From the NCBI GenBank assembly GCA_037349105.1, contig JAYJMM010000113.1, forward strand, positions 4,588,001 through 4,652,000: 64,000 nt of DNA. Direction: 5' to 3'. The DNA comes from Limnomonas spitsbergensis (lineage: Eukaryota > Chlorophyta > Chlorophyceae > Chlamydomonadales). The notes below the pieces were generated by a model. It ran no database searches, was not told the origin of the DNA, and saw only the letters and a program-made list of their open reading frames with translations. This document shows positions 27,603 to 38,971 of the stretch, piece after piece. Position numbers and translations under genes: made by a program. How positions within the stretch are numbered: the first letter of the stretch is position 1; each line of letters begins with the position of its first letter.

Positions 27603-27940
27603 GGTAGTAAGTCAATGACGTTACACTTCTAGTGTTCAGTACAAAATATCAAAATACGGCACTATGTTCAATGAGATGCAGTCAAATCAGTCGCTCTGTC
27701 GAACCCTGCTAACAGTATAGGTCTGCGCATGGACCCTGTGGTGAGCCAGAACCTTTAGCCTAGTGGCACTAGGTGCCATCAAGGGGTGCCACGGCTAAAT
27801 GTACCCCCAGTCAGCACTCAACCCTAGAAGCTGGGTGGGTCCAAATTGTCCAGCTGACCTCATATGCTTTGAAAGGATTTCTCCCGCATGCGTGTGCACG
27901 CCACGGCAGGCCTGGATAGCATAGCGGTACCCTTCATCAA

Positions 27941-28001
27941 GTTAATGATGTTACACCTGTGGGCCAAGCTCAAAAAGGCTCGGCCGCGTGGGCGCCTGAC
28001 T
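27941..28001 (+). repeat. Dispersed repeat family A copy
   Basis: Carries AATGATGTTACACCTGTGGG and CAAAAAGGCTCGGCCGCGTG followed by GGCGCC. Confidence 0.8.
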
Positions 28002-28253
28002 AAAGGAATGGGAGGAACGAACGAAACAAACAACATGGGTCAGGAAAAAGAGGAGAAAAATGGGAAATCAACTGTCCTTCTGCAAGTGTCCCCGGCTGAC
28101 GACAACTCTGATGGGGAGCAACAGCACGTGCTCAGGGACTTCTTGCTGGCCTGAATGACTTTCATGGCCGGGTGGGGGGAAATGCCTAGTGCCGGGCAGC
28201 CAGTGGGGAAAGATTCAGCTGATTTGTAAGGCGGGGGACCCCTTGAGCCTGGT

Positions 28254-28745
28254 AATTAGTACTAGCCCATTTCCAACCCTAGCGCGCTGTACCGGCTGTA
28301 TGCTAGCATGCTCACCGCCATCACTTATCATTGGGCTCGCTCGCTCGGGCACATCCCTCCTGAGCAGTTGGATTTCAGTGGCGCCGTAGCACGCTACAGG
28401 CCGCTTTCCTCTTGAGGCATGCAGTCCATGTAAAACGGGCTGCTGGAGGCCGCGACAAGCTGCATGTGGCCTTTATGGACTAAACCAAGGCCTGTGATAG
28501 CATGCCACTATGGCAGATGTGGCGACATCTCCACGAGCACCTGGACAAGCCATCAGGCTTGTTACCCTTTGTGCAACACGCTATGAAGGTGTAGTCTATA
28601 CACTCAGAGACAGCCGCAAAAGCATTAGGCCAGTGTCTTGCACCAGAGGCATCGAGCAAGGCTGCCCTCTCAGCCCTTAAGTGCTCTGCCACCTTCAAGT
28701 CAATGAGGGCATGATCGCAGCCAAGTGCCCGGCAGAGGGTTTTGT
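28254..28745 (+). pseudogene. Decayed LINE-type reverse transcriptase fragment
   Basis: Short in-frame stretches in several frames resemble the reverse transcriptase of non-LTR retrotransposons: LYRLYASML and IPPEQLDF (28287 on), then STLQAAFLLRHAV and DKLHVAFMD followed by a stop and TKACDSMPLW, then YEGVVYTLRDS and TRGIEQGCPLSP followed by a stop. The order matches LINE RT blocks (nucleotide palm motif, then RGxxQGCPLSP). At least two stops and two frame changes show that it is dead. The 5' endonuclease and the 3' end are missing or unrecognisable, and the catalytic YADD block was not found. Confidence 0.75.
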
Positions 28746-29954
28746 TCTATCTTTTGTTCTATCCTCGCTAGAGACCATGAGGCTCCAGATATGAGGGGAC
28801 TCTGAGATCTCACTGGCATCTTACTTCAGCGTGCTGATGCGCTCCTTAAGCAACTTCATCTTCATCCTCTGTGATATCCTTGCCCATCCAACCCTAATAC
28901 TCCTCAGTGCTGATGGCATATCTCGTCACATCTGCCTCCGTCAGCTCCTGACCAAAGTGGGCTGACTCCATGTGATCTAGGAAGTGATAGCTCCACACAC
29001 AAGGGCGGATGGTGCCCGCGATATTACTGCTGATGGTGCAAGTCTATTGGTGTATGGATCGGCGACAATCCTCGTCAGCAGCTGCATATGACAATCTGTG
29101 GTGCAGGGGGCTGAGGGACTCGACTGCCAGCGTGCTAGTGTTAGAGCCTCTGTCCATGTCCGTTTTGCATGGGTCTGATGCCCTGTCTCCACTCACAACG
29201 CCACAGAAGCCGCATGCCTCAGCACCACTTGGCTTCAAGGCGCAAACTGCTTCACATTGGCGCAGCAAGATGTGCGCTCCGATGACATAACTAATAGCTC
29301 TACCATCTTCCCAAACCCTTGCACCATGCACACCGTCGGCGTGTCCCCAGCCACTGATGGTCCATGCCCTTGCTGAAGAACCTCTGACTGCCGGGCGTTG
29401 TCATTGCAAAGTGGCCAGGGCTTGGCATCATCTCCTCTGTACGGGAACTCAGCTGACATGCCCAAGCATGGCGTGAAGCTGGTGGAAGCGGACCAGGGCC
29501 CCCTACCAGCTGGGCTAGCAAGCACACCGTTGCATTAGACTAGCACTGCGAATGGCTCGCACAGCCTGAGGGTAGAAAGGTTGTGCCAATCAGTTGCGGC
29601 CACTGAGGTGTTGGTCCTTGTCATGCCCCGTCTGTTGACCTGGGGTCCGAGGAGAAGGTTAGGCGCAGAGCTGTGGACTTCTGCACCGGCTTACCATCAA
29701 CAAGGACGGATTGTTGTGCTTCAAGGACGATGCTACCTCCTCCAAGGCATCTTGAGTAGTGAAAGCCGCATCAGCTGTGGTCTGCCCCTGCAGCACAACC
29801 TCTGCACTTGCTTTTGTGGACGCTGTTGTAGGCATTGTTGAGGGCTAGTTTCTTTAGTAGTTGAGGAGTCTGGCTTGTTTGCCTTACCAGCCTTTCCTTT
29901 TGTAAATCCCCCCCCCCTGTTCCGTTACTTCCTTCTCTTCTCCCATCTCAACAT
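28746..29954. other. Intergenic, no supported gene
   Basis: This may include further decayed LINE sequence just after 28745. The interval near 29840-29954 (GTTGAGGGCTAGT, then pyrimidine-rich DNA) is the 5' part of a longer family A unit. Nothing else was recognised. Confidence 0.5.
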
Positions 29955-30013
29955 TTGGGCGCCCACGCGGCCGAGCCTTCTTGAGCAGGGCCCAGAGGTG
30001 TAACCTCATTGAC
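29955..30013 (-). repeat. Dispersed repeat family A copy
   Basis: Carries GGGCGCCCACGCGGCCGAG and GAGCAGGGCCCAGAGGTGTA, preceded by the pyrimidine tract typical of the longer unit. Confidence 0.8.
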
Positions 30014-33000
30014 CTGCAGCAAAACTTCATCACCGTCGGCAATGAAGAGGGCTGGCTCAGCTGCTGCCGATCCGTCTGCATCTGCTGTATGTCCCCTCCT
30101 CCACCTCCACCTGCTTCTCCACCTGCTCCTCCTCCATAGCAATCAATGGTATACAGTAAAACATTATAGGGTCCGCGCACCCCTGTTGATAACTAATATA
30201 TCAAATTTGTCGCGCAGGCAAAGAGTACCCTACTTGGCGCAAGCGCAGCTGAATTTTTGCGATTTTTATATTTTGTGCTGGAAAAACTCCGCTGCCCACC
30301 TCCCAATATAGTGGTTCATTATTATTATTCTGTCGCCCACCACTCCACGCACCTCCAAAAACAATTGAACGCGAGAGTCAAACCGGTTTTCCGGTACCAC
30401 TGCTTGACTAAAGATTGGGCATACAAGCAGCAGTGTTTCTTTGGCTGTGGAGCCGGCCCCATTGCCAAAATGGGATGTCTAGGGGATCTGGTTTGAACAC
30501 ATGCTTTATTTTATGATGCAGTTCTGCAGCATCTGCCTCGGGAAATGCAATGATGTCGCTCTCGTCTCATGTCTCCAAGTTTTAAAATCAAATCTGAGAA
30601 TGTCCAGTAATTTCCCCTAAACCAAGTTTTGTGTGACCCCCCCCCCCAACTTTGCCACCCCCCTTTTCTACTGCGTCAGGCCGCTGGGCCTCCTGCGTCT
30701 GCTGCAAGCTGAAGGGTCATATGAGGTAGCTGCAGATCCAGCTGATACAGCAAGACAGCCCACTCATGGCAGCAGCCATGATGGACGACATGCAGCTTGA
30801 GGTTCGACAGAACACCAGCGGGTGCACATGGTGCAGTGAGGTGAGGAGGGCGCATGAGGAGTTGGAGCGGAGAGTAGTTGTTTCAAATTGTGTTAGGCAG
30901 TCTCTGACCTACAGCCGCCACCCATCCTTCCACTACTCGAGGTGCCACAACTTGTGGACGCAGCCGACTTAAGGGCGCAGCCGTCTTGATCAAAGGCGTG
31001 TGCGTGCTCAACGGTCAACGTTAACGTCCTGGTCGAGTCATGTGCACATGTGTTGTAGAGAATTAGCAGGATATATCGAGGGGTAGCAAACAAAAATTGA
31101 ATACACCCTATCATCGAAGGTTGCAGAGCTTGATGAGAGCTTCCTTCATCTGGTCTCAAATTGTTTTTGGCCCAGGGGGCTGAGAGATATGGAGAGTTCA
31201 AATGGGGGGGGGGGTAAACAAACGTTGTTTTTGAAGTTTTAGTACCTGTTTCAGAAACATCAGATTGAGACGATAGCTACACCGTTGCATTCCCACTGTC
31301 ATTTGCTACAGATATGCACCATAAAACATTCCACACAGAATACCAAACCCCTCTTGGCATGCAATTTTGGCATGGGGGGGGGTCATGGCTCCGGATTCAC
31401 GTGCACTGTTGTGCGTACACCCATTATGGACTCACACGGTGTAGCTGCTTTGGTAGTTGCTATGAATTAGGCAATGACAACCTGCTGCAAACATTGTTTG
31501 AAGGTCTTGAAATTCACAGACAACCCAGTGGCCCTAAGGAATAACCAACAGGGGAAAGAGTGCAAGAGAGGAGCTGAGAAGGTGGCCAAGGAGAACTCGA
31601 TGAAGCGACAGCGCACAATCACATAATTATGCTCATGTTTTACTCCTGCTGCTCCTACAGCTCTTGCTCCTGCTGCTGCTGTCGAGCATGCGGCTGTCGC
31701 TGAGCCTGCTAGCCCAGCTGGTGACTTGCACCATGTGCATGAGCATCGCGGGTACCATCCGGCCATGTGTGGAGTTATCACTTCCTAGATCACATGGAGT
31801 CAGCCCACCCTGGTCAGGAGCTGACGGAGGCAGATGTGACGAGACATGCCATCAACGTTGAGGAGTTAAAGGGGGTGGGTGGGCAAGGAGCTCCCCAAGA
31901 AGCAGAAGACCAAGCTTCTGAAGCAGCACATCAGCACACTCAAGTTAGACGCTAGTTTAAAATGCCACTCATGCGTGAGTCCTCTCGTTTCTGGAGCCTC
32001 TGGTATCTAGTGAGCATAAGTAGCTAGTAACAGGTACGGTAGTAGCTAGAACAATGGTATATTCTTGTTTCACCGTTTGACATTTGTGAACCAGCTACAT
32101 TTATCGACACCATTAGAAGCGCACTGATGAGCTGTTTGAAAATGAGCCCACTCTCTTCCATAAATTCTGTTTTTTGACTGAGAATGAAGGGTTTGCCAGG
32201 TTCCGGAGGGGTGGGGGTGGGGTTGGGGGTAGCCAAGGGTCGTCTCACAATTTTTTACAATGGGGTGTTTGACATTTTTTGCCCCCCCCCTTGGGATTTG
32301 TATTTTTGTTTTTGTCCCCACCTCTCTCATAGAAACTGAAAAGGGAGATATGTGAGACAGGAGGATATGGAGACAAGACATGGAATGGTACGAAAAGAAT
32401 GAACCTCAGTCACAGAAGATGACCTCAAAGCACGGCGACATGTCAAACAAGCTAGATGATTGAAATAAAAGAGAAATAGGCAATAAAACAACCCCAGGCA
32501 CCAGGGCATGAGGAGAAATACCCATATAAGTACCCATATAAGTACCCGTGCACAAACGCTGTCTATTTGCGATGGTGGGTCCCACCTGCCCAATGAACGA
32601 GGTCGCATAGAGAGGGTCTTTGCACTGGATATTTGCAGCGCAAAGAAATATTATGCGATGCGATATGAATGTCGAGCGGATGCGCGCCGTCCACATACAC
32701 GTGCGTTCATTCGCAGTCCTGGCAGGGTCGATCCGTCCACACCACGCGAACGGACCGCCCATGCGCCCAGCCCTCGCTGTGGGCCAACCACGTGCGTGGA
32801 GGTGCTTCTTGAATATTCGAGTGGCAACATGAAATTGTATTTTAGAGAAATCGAGGTATGGAATCTTACGACATGCTGCAACTTCTTGCCGCTTGGCTGA
32901 TATATAAGCGCGGCAAAATGTGAGGGCAGGCGTGGATTCCATACTACTGGTACTGTACCGGTACTGCCTCCCGAGATCCTCGTGGCCGCAGCACAGCTCG

Positions 33001-33710
33001 CTCGTCCGAATCGGCTGGAATGCCAGGACTGATTGAACTGGCTGAACTGTTCCAGTCAAGATGGGTGTTAGGGGCTGCATCAGCAACAGGGCGTGTGCTT
33101 GTGTGTGCAACTGTGCATACTTCATAGACTTACGGCTGCGGCTGGGTCGGGTTAGCACGGCTGACACCAGAGGACGGCGCAGCGATCGACAGCGTGAGAC
33201 CCGCTGCTGCCAGCGGTACTGGGCAAGGGGAGACGGCGAGCATGTGGAGGATGCGCATTGTGTTTGCTTCCACTACTCTATCGTCAAGGAGGAGCCTAGA
33301 TAGAGAAAGGGGTTGGGCAGGCCATCTAAAGGGTGCATTGGACTTTTACCACTTGTGCCAGGGTAGGCATGGGTGGGAGGCTCTGGATTTGTGGACCTAT
33401 TGAGGGCTGCATGCTTGTTTTCAATGCCCCAGCGTGCAGGATCAACTTAGAGAGCGAGGATGGGCAGATCCTCCGGACGGTGCTAGAGACTTTTTAGAGT
33501 TGTACCGGGGCAGGATGGGTGGGAAGCCCTGGCCTTTGTGGCCGACGTGGTAGAAATCGTTGAGACGTAGACTTTTTCAGAACTTCCTTTGTACCGTATT
33601 TTGTGTTTTTCAGCCTCTTGTTTCGTCCCTTTACTTCACTTCCCACTTTCCCCCCCTTTCTTTTGTCTAGCCCCCTTCTGTGTTTCTTTCCATCTTTCCT
33701 CCCAACTCTT
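30014..33710. other. Intergenic, no supported gene
   Basis: Several C or G homopolymers of 9-12 bases occur (near 30637, 31206, 31374, 32281). A minus ORF at 32406-33167 (253 codons) has no recognisable motif or spliced continuation. A short plus ORF at 31767-31955 carries SYHFLDHMESAHPG, reminiscent of the distal His pair of a BED or C2H2 zinc finger, but nothing else supports it. Confidence 0.5.
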
Positions 33711-33773
33711 TAGTTGGGCGTCCACGCGGCCGAGCCTTATTTGAGCAGGGCCCAGAGGTGTAACGTCATTGAC
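33470..33773 (-). repeat. Family A, long unit
   Basis: It runs from a TTGTACCGGGGCAGGATGGG segment through a ~100-bp pyrimidine-rich stretch to the conserved 60-bp block at 33711-33773 ending GTGTAACGTCATTGAC. The same architecture recurs at 35030-35257 and, inverted, at 40210-40437. Confidence 0.65.
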
Positions 33774-33992
33774 ATATTGAGGGCTAGTTGCTTGAGGGGT
33801 TGGGGAAAAGGATCTTCCCCTCTTTTTTATAGGGATTTCCTTTAGGAGACGCTCTTTTACATTGAACTGGTCTTAGGATTTGACTCTGTAGGGGCGGGAA
33901 CCTTCGCACTGCCTTTCCATCGAGGGGGGAGCCAGGGGTATTTCCCGTCTCTTGTGCTTCTCTCTTTCTTTCCTTTCCCCTCTTACCTTCAC

Positions 33993-34053
33993 TGTTTGAC
34001 GCCCATGTGGCCGAGCCTTTATGGGCACGGTCCAGAGGTGTAACGTCATCGAC
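33993..34053 (-). repeat. Dispersed repeat family A copy
   Basis: Carries GACGCCCATGTGGCCGAGCC and CCAGAGGTGTAACGTCATCG. Confidence 0.75.
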
Positions 34054-34205
34054 ATAACGTTAAACCCTGGGGTGTAACGCTGCTGTTATCATGCCTGGCA
34101 GGCTGTAAGCGTGCTGTGCGCATCACTGTTGTCATACGCATGGCAGGTGTGTGAGCAAGGAGGCCCTTCACGACAGGTGCACCAGAGCTTTGGCATGTCG
34201 TGTTA

Positions 34206-34262
34206 GTCAATAACTTAACACCTCTGGGCCCGCTCAAAGCTCGGCCGCGTGGGCGCCCAACT
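34206..34262 (+). repeat. Dispersed repeat family A copy
   Basis: Carries AACACCTCTGGGCCCGCTC and CTCGGCCGCGTGGGCGCCC; the AAAAAGG spacer is shortened. Confidence 0.75.
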
Positions 34263-34460
34263 GTGCAGAAGGGAGTTAGTGTGCAACCTACTTACATGCA
34301 GCTTGAATTAGTAAATATGAGCCGCACCCTTTACATCAGGAAGCACTTCAGCCCTATCCGTCAAGTGGTCTTGAACCAGTGAAGGCTTCCATCACACCTG
34401 ACTTTAAAGAAGCATGCATTGGAAGCAGATCTCCCACATGGAAGTTTAGCCTATCATGAT

Positions 34461-34518
34461 GTCAATGACGTCACACCGCCGACCCCTGTTCAAAAGGCGC
34501 GGCCGCATGGGTGCCCAG
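34461..34518 (+). repeat. Dispersed repeat family A copy, diverged
   Basis: Carries GTCAATGACGTCACACCGCC, which here includes a perfect TGACGTCA palindrome, and GGCGCGGCCGCATGGGTGCC. Confidence 0.65.
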
Positions 34519-34631
34519 TGGTAAGGTTTGGATGAGGAACCTAAATCACATGGTGATGCCTTCCCGGCCTTTCCTTTTGTTCCTTTCCCCCTCTCTTCCT
34601 TTTAGTTCCTTCTTTACTCCCTTCTGAACAG

Positions 34632-34686
34632 GTGGGCGCCCACGCGGCCGAGCTTTGAGCGGGCCCAGAGGTGTGACGTTATTGAC
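34632..34686 (-). repeat. Dispersed repeat family A copy
   Basis: Carries GGGCGCCCACGCGGCCGAGC and CGGGCCCAGAGGTGTGACG after a pyrimidine tract ending TTCTGAACAG. Confidence 0.75.
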
Positions 34687-35200
34687 CTAGTTGAGGAGGT
34701 TAAAACACCAGATTATTCATGCAGATGTCCCTGGTCAAGTTTCCATTCACTCTGCCATCATCAGTGAATGGAAAATGGAAAAGGCGTGGATTCCGAGCAG
34801 GTTACAGCCAAAACGTATGAACCATAATACCATACGGTATGCTACGTTGGACAGGCTACATCAAATGCTTATGTCTCGGTGACCTTACGCAGGCGGCTGA
34901 TAGTGGACCACACAGTCACACAGGCGGCGGTGTGAAGCACATTTGCCTTTTGATCCTTTCTTTTTGTTGTTGTTTGCCCCCATTTTAGTTTCTTTATATC
35001 TCCCTTATGATCAGTGGGGCGCCCTCGCGGCCAAGCAAGGGTGGGATACGCTTGCTTTTGTAGACTTTTCTTTTCTCATAGGCTTTGTTGAGGGCTAGTC
35101 TCTAATGGAACTCAGGTCTCGGACTTGGTCTTCACTGCCTCTCCTTTTGTTCTTTTCCCCCCTCTTCCTTTTATTATCTTCTTTTCTCCCTTCTGAACAG

Positions 35201-35257
35201 TTGAGCGCTCACGCGGCCGAGCTTTTTGAGCGGGCCCAGAGGTGTTACGTTTTTTAC
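35201..35257 (-). repeat. Dispersed repeat family A copy
   Basis: Carries GCTCACGCGGCCGAGC and GCGGGCCCAGAGGTGTTACG. It is preceded by the same pyrimidine tract and TTCTGAACAG as at 34621. A truncated copy lies just upstream near 35014-35035. Confidence 0.75.
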
Positions 35258-35511
35258 ATATGCCTGTCATCATTTGGAGGCACTTGTCAGCTTCTAGATC
35301 GCCAAATACTTCCAGCAGTTGTACCGGGGCAGGCTTGGATGGGAGGCTCTGACTTATGTAGAGGCCTAGATTTATAGCTTTCCATTGCGTTCTCGGGGAA
35401 TGGGCTTGAGAGGGGCAAAGATACTTCGGGCTGCCTTTTCCTTTTGGGGGGGGATTTCTCTCCTTTGTATCTATCTCCTTAGCTTGAGTTTCTCTTCTTC
35501 CAACGGAACAG

Positions 35512-35570
35512 TTAGGCGCCCATGCGGCCGAGCCTTTTAGAGCAGGGCCCAGAGGTTTTATGTCATTGAC
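35512..35570 (-). repeat. Dispersed repeat family A copy
   Basis: Carries AGGCGCCCATGCGGCCGAGC and GAGCAGGGCCCAGAGGTTTT, ending TGTCATTGAC. Confidence 0.75.
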
Positions 35571-36061
35571 TTGTCAGCTTCTAATGCTAAAAGGACAACA
35601 CATTTGAGTGTGAAGTGTCCACAATTATGTGGAGCACAACATCGTCCTGAGCTCAGGCCAACATTCTGATATGGCAACCTGAGCCCATGGTTAAATGGCG
35701 CAGTTTCACTCGTCCATTTCATGGCGTTCAGCGCACAAGTTCCGTTGTGGTATACGAAGGTATTTATCTTGCCCTAGCGCCAATTGCAGCCATTCAATTA
35801 ACAAATTAATATTTGACAGTATGGGTCTGCCTCTGGTCAAAGAAAGAAACGAAAATATATAAAACTGTCCAGATCCTTCTTATCAAACGGCCATTCCTCA
35901 TTCATCAAGGAATAGCATGACATGTTAATCTGCAGATGCCGCATAACCATCCCTTTAAAATACAAGAACTGAAGTAAAAAAAGTTATTCAGTGCAACCAG
36001 GCAACACAACCAAGGTTTTGGGAATCTACCGGAGGAGATACCAGGGCCCCCAACTCGTGCT
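35571..36061. other. Intergenic, including the probable 3' end of the AdoMetDC transcript
   Basis: No gene is seen. AT content rises toward 35800-35980, as expected beyond the stop of the minus-strand gene at 36062. Confidence 0.45.
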
Positions 36062-37435
36062 TCAGGCTGAGAGCACATCGACCTCTACTTCGCTGAGACC
36101 CTCCATGTCTGAGATGGAGGCAACTGAGGCGGTGGTGTGGACAGACAGGAATGAACCGGAATGGTGCACAGACTTTGGGCTGCAGGGGTAGTCCTTGCCA
36201 TGGCGAGCCACGTTGTAGAAGGAAATCATTCCTCCACAATCAAGCTTCTGAGTGGTAGCACTGTGGCAAGAGTAAGCCAGAGGCAGGCTGGCCAGCTTGG
36301 CCAGGGCATCATCTGCTCCCTCTGCCTGGTCAACGGAGATGGTCATGGACACCTTGCCTGGCTTCAAGATCTTGAGCGCTTCCGCCAGCAATGAGTCTGG
36401 CTTCGCGATGTCCTCAGCAAAGCCGGAGACCTCGAGGCTGGCATAGCTGAAGCCGGGCTCCGGCGTGATGTGGATGGTCATCAGGCCGCTGCCATCGATC
36501 CCGTTCATGGAGTACCCGCAGGGCTCAAACACGTAGTCATCGATGATGGCATTCGGCTTCAGGTGCAGGATGCCGCTGTCCTTGGTCGTCTGCCCAGCAC
36601 TGACAAACTTCTCACTTCTCACAAACTGCAGGGCGGCCTCCTCACCCAGCTCGGTCATGCAGATCTCCAGGTTGAAGGTAGGCTTAGAGTGGAGAGGCAG
36701 GCCCGCCACGTAGACATGCCACTGCAGACCCTCATGGGGCTCGCCAAGGACGTAGGCCTTGCCAGAGGAGGCCAGTGGCTTGTCAAACTTTTCGTCCAGG
36801 AACTGAACCTCATCATCGAAGCTTGTGTGGGGGAAGTGCTGCGGAGAAAAAGAGCAGAAGGGCACAAAGTTAATATGCAGACTGTAATAGAGAGCCTGTC
36901 TGTCGTACAGCTTTCCAGGTGCTTCATTTTGCAGATCCAGGTTCAACTCGTATACAGGATGGAGATCTGTGTCAGCAGTCTTTCAGGTCCCCATTCACTA
37001 ACCCAGTCAGTGCTTCTTTGGAAGCGATATGCCTCTCCGCCTTTTCATCGTCCATGAGCTCACCTGATGGTCAGGGAACAGGAAAGAAGCGCGGGAATAC
37101 TTGCAGCGGGAAGGCTCCATTCCAATAGCACCCGCAAGCTCCAACAGACGAGGAATCGAGCTGAGAAGGCGAGTAGTTCCGCATGTCTTCAGCACGTATT
37201 TGGTAGGGTAGACAAACAGAGAGCTCTCGGACAGGACGTACGCATCGAAGAAGTCGTTGGTGCGAGATGAAACAATCTCGCAGTGGGCTAGGCTCATAAG
37301 CTCGTCCAGCTGCTCCTTGGTAAAGGAACGCAGACCGTTGAGAGGCGCACTGGCCGTGAAGGAGAAGTCGACTTCAATCCTCTTCTCACTGCCCTCGAAC
37401 ACAGGGCTTGGCAACACGGTGTCTGCTCCAGTCAT
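36062..37435 (-). CDS. S-adenosylmethionine decarboxylase proenzyme (two exons)
   Basis: It makes decarboxylated S-adenosylmethionine, the aminopropyl donor for spermidine and spermine, in the cytosol. Exons on minus are 37435-37064 and 36838-36062, with a 225-bp GT/AG intron in phase 0; the product is 382 residues, usual for plant enzymes (about 350-390). The proenzyme self-cleaves to form a pyruvoyl group: the site is visible as LSESSLFVYP, with cleavage expected between Glu70 and Ser71. It is followed by KTCGTT with the conserved Cys. Further conserved blocks are FEPCGYSMNG, IHITPEPGFSYAS and ISFYNVARHG. The start ATG at 37435 follows two upstream ORFs (see 37468-37661 and 37655-37693), the plant-type arrangement for polyamine-controlled translation. 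All key residues that I can see are intact, so it should be functional. Confidence 0.95.
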
Positions 37436-37467
37436 CGTAGATGTGCTAATTTCTAAATAAGCCTGTG

Positions 37468-37661
37468 TTAGCTTGGCTCCTTAACGCACTGCGGGAGGGC
37501 ATGTAAACAGCCGTCAATTGGCGAGCCATGCAAAAGCCGTGTCGAAGAGGAAACCTCACACATTCAAATGAACTCACGTCCCAATGTCCAACACTATACT
37601 TTTTAACGCCTCGTGGCTGCGAGTCGGTGACTTTGTCTTTAACGACTTCAAAAGTTAGCAT
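37468..37661 (-). CDS. Conserved AdoMetDC upstream ORF (34 codons, spliced)
   Basis: Exons on minus are 37661-37578 and 37488-37468, joined across a GT/AG intron (GTGAGT donor, CCCGCAG acceptor). The peptide contains DSQPRGVKKYSVGHWD and ends CVKEPS. In land plants the small AdoMetDC uORF peptide has a GGIKKF-type core and ends CVRKPS, so both the core and the terminus match after splicing. In plants this peptide stalls ribosomes when polyamines are high and represses the main ORF. Its stop lies 32 bp before the main ATG. Confidence 0.82.
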
Positions 37662-37693
37662 TGCGAGTTGGAGGAGAGGTAGAGTCCGTCCAT
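37655..37693 (-). CDS. Tiny upstream ORF overlapping the conserved uORF start
   Basis: An ATG at 37693 opens a 12-codon ORF (MDGLYLSSNSQC) whose stop overlaps the ATG of the conserved uORF in another frame (ATGCTAA). Plants have an analogous tiny uORF overlapping the small uORF, which sets access to it. Here the tiny ORF is longer than the plant 3-4 codons. Confidence 0.6.
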   Translation of the reverse strand: MDGLYLSSNSQC

Positions 37694-37699
37694 TTAGAT

Positions 37700-38971
37700 G
37701 GATGGGTGAAGACAAGAACTGCTTTGTGTCAGGCAATGGACAAAACTAGATAATACTATACGTGAGCACGAAAGGCGGCCATGTGCTTGAAATACCGTGT
37801 CGAGAGGTGGTCAGGGTTTGAGTGTACCCTGGATTGCAAGTATATGGCGCAGCTTCGTCGTGGCTCGGGGCAGTCGATCTAGTAGCTGCCGAGGCAGCGG
37901 AGGAGCTATCACGGCCGCGATGTAAGGACTTAGCAATAGTCAGGAGATTGAATAGCGTAGGCTTTCGAGAATGCCAACCGTCAAAACACCTCGAATGTAG
38001 CGCGAAATTAGCCAACTAGTGTGTTATGGTCTAGCTACCACTTACTTCTCTAGAGACCAAGGCGGAAAATCTGACGACCGAGTGCAGCTTTCTGTAGGCA
38101 CACAAATAAATTCCTGCTCAAATCTTATTGCGTGTTCACATATTCGCTCCTGATGTGACAGCTTTCTCCCTACTGATATGCATGCCTGTAGAGGGCCGGC
38201 CGGCCTGATGACACCACCCTTGGTCACTTAGCCTACCGGTACCAGGACCTAGAAACAGGGTAGGAAGGGCATGCAAGCAGACCAGCACCCATGTGTACCC
38301 ATCCCATTTGTGTCAGCACATGGCACGATGTTCCTGGTGTGCGACCGGCCTGGCAATTAGGGCCCATGCGGCCATCATGCAAGACGCCGTAGCAAGTTGA
38401 AAATTGTGCCGGCGTCCTGACTGAATCAGGCTTCATTCAGTGACCATAAATTCAGAACTTCAGGTCCTATATGTATACAAGATGCATGACATGTCCTAGA
38501 TATTGCCTCGGGTCGAACTTGGGCTATGGAAGGTGAAATCAGGATCCTCTCACTCCCAGTAGCACCATATCTGGCAGCACCGGTATTCAAGTCGGGATGA
38601 CATCCTCTTGTGGTCAACTTCATGATGGCCAGCAGGCCGACTGAGGTCGCCATCTCAGGGCTGCATTTGCGTTAAGCTATTTACCCGCATGCATGGCAAC
38701 GGGACAGGATTTTACCTGCATCTCCGCATGACGTTGACTTGTTCCTGTCCCCTCACATGGGAGGTTCACATGCCTGTACCAAGATCCTAGCAGTGATCGG
38801 TGGCAAGAATTGTGCTCGCTCATCCCCTCTTTCCTTCCTCTGGGATGTGCAACTTCTCCCCTGCACTTGAAAAATTAGTCCACAATGAGGGCAGCGGTAA
38901 AACTTCCTTTGGATGTGGGCAATTGCAAAAAGCTAGCATGCATCCCTTCTATTAAATGTTGTTGTGCCACC
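37700..38971. other. Intergenic, upstream of AdoMetDC
   Basis: Probably holds the promoter of the minus-strand AdoMetDC gene on its left side. No gene or clear motif was recognised. Confidence 0.45.

Larger units (their letters stand above)
26261..28253. other. Repeat-rich intergenic region
   Basis: No gene is supported. It contains four family A copies (26951, 27053, 27258, 27941) and purine-rich tails such as 27300-27540 that belong to the longer ~230-bp repeat unit. Confidence 0.6.

Noticed and set aside
31767..31955. BED or C2H2 zinc-finger remnant
   Set aside because: Only the distal His-containing part is visible and no Cys pair or transposase sequence accompanies it.
32406..33167. 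Minus-strand ORF of 253 codons
   Set aside because: No recognised motif, no domain-like pattern and no supportive neighbouring exons; it may be chance, though it is the longest unexplained ORF outside repeats.
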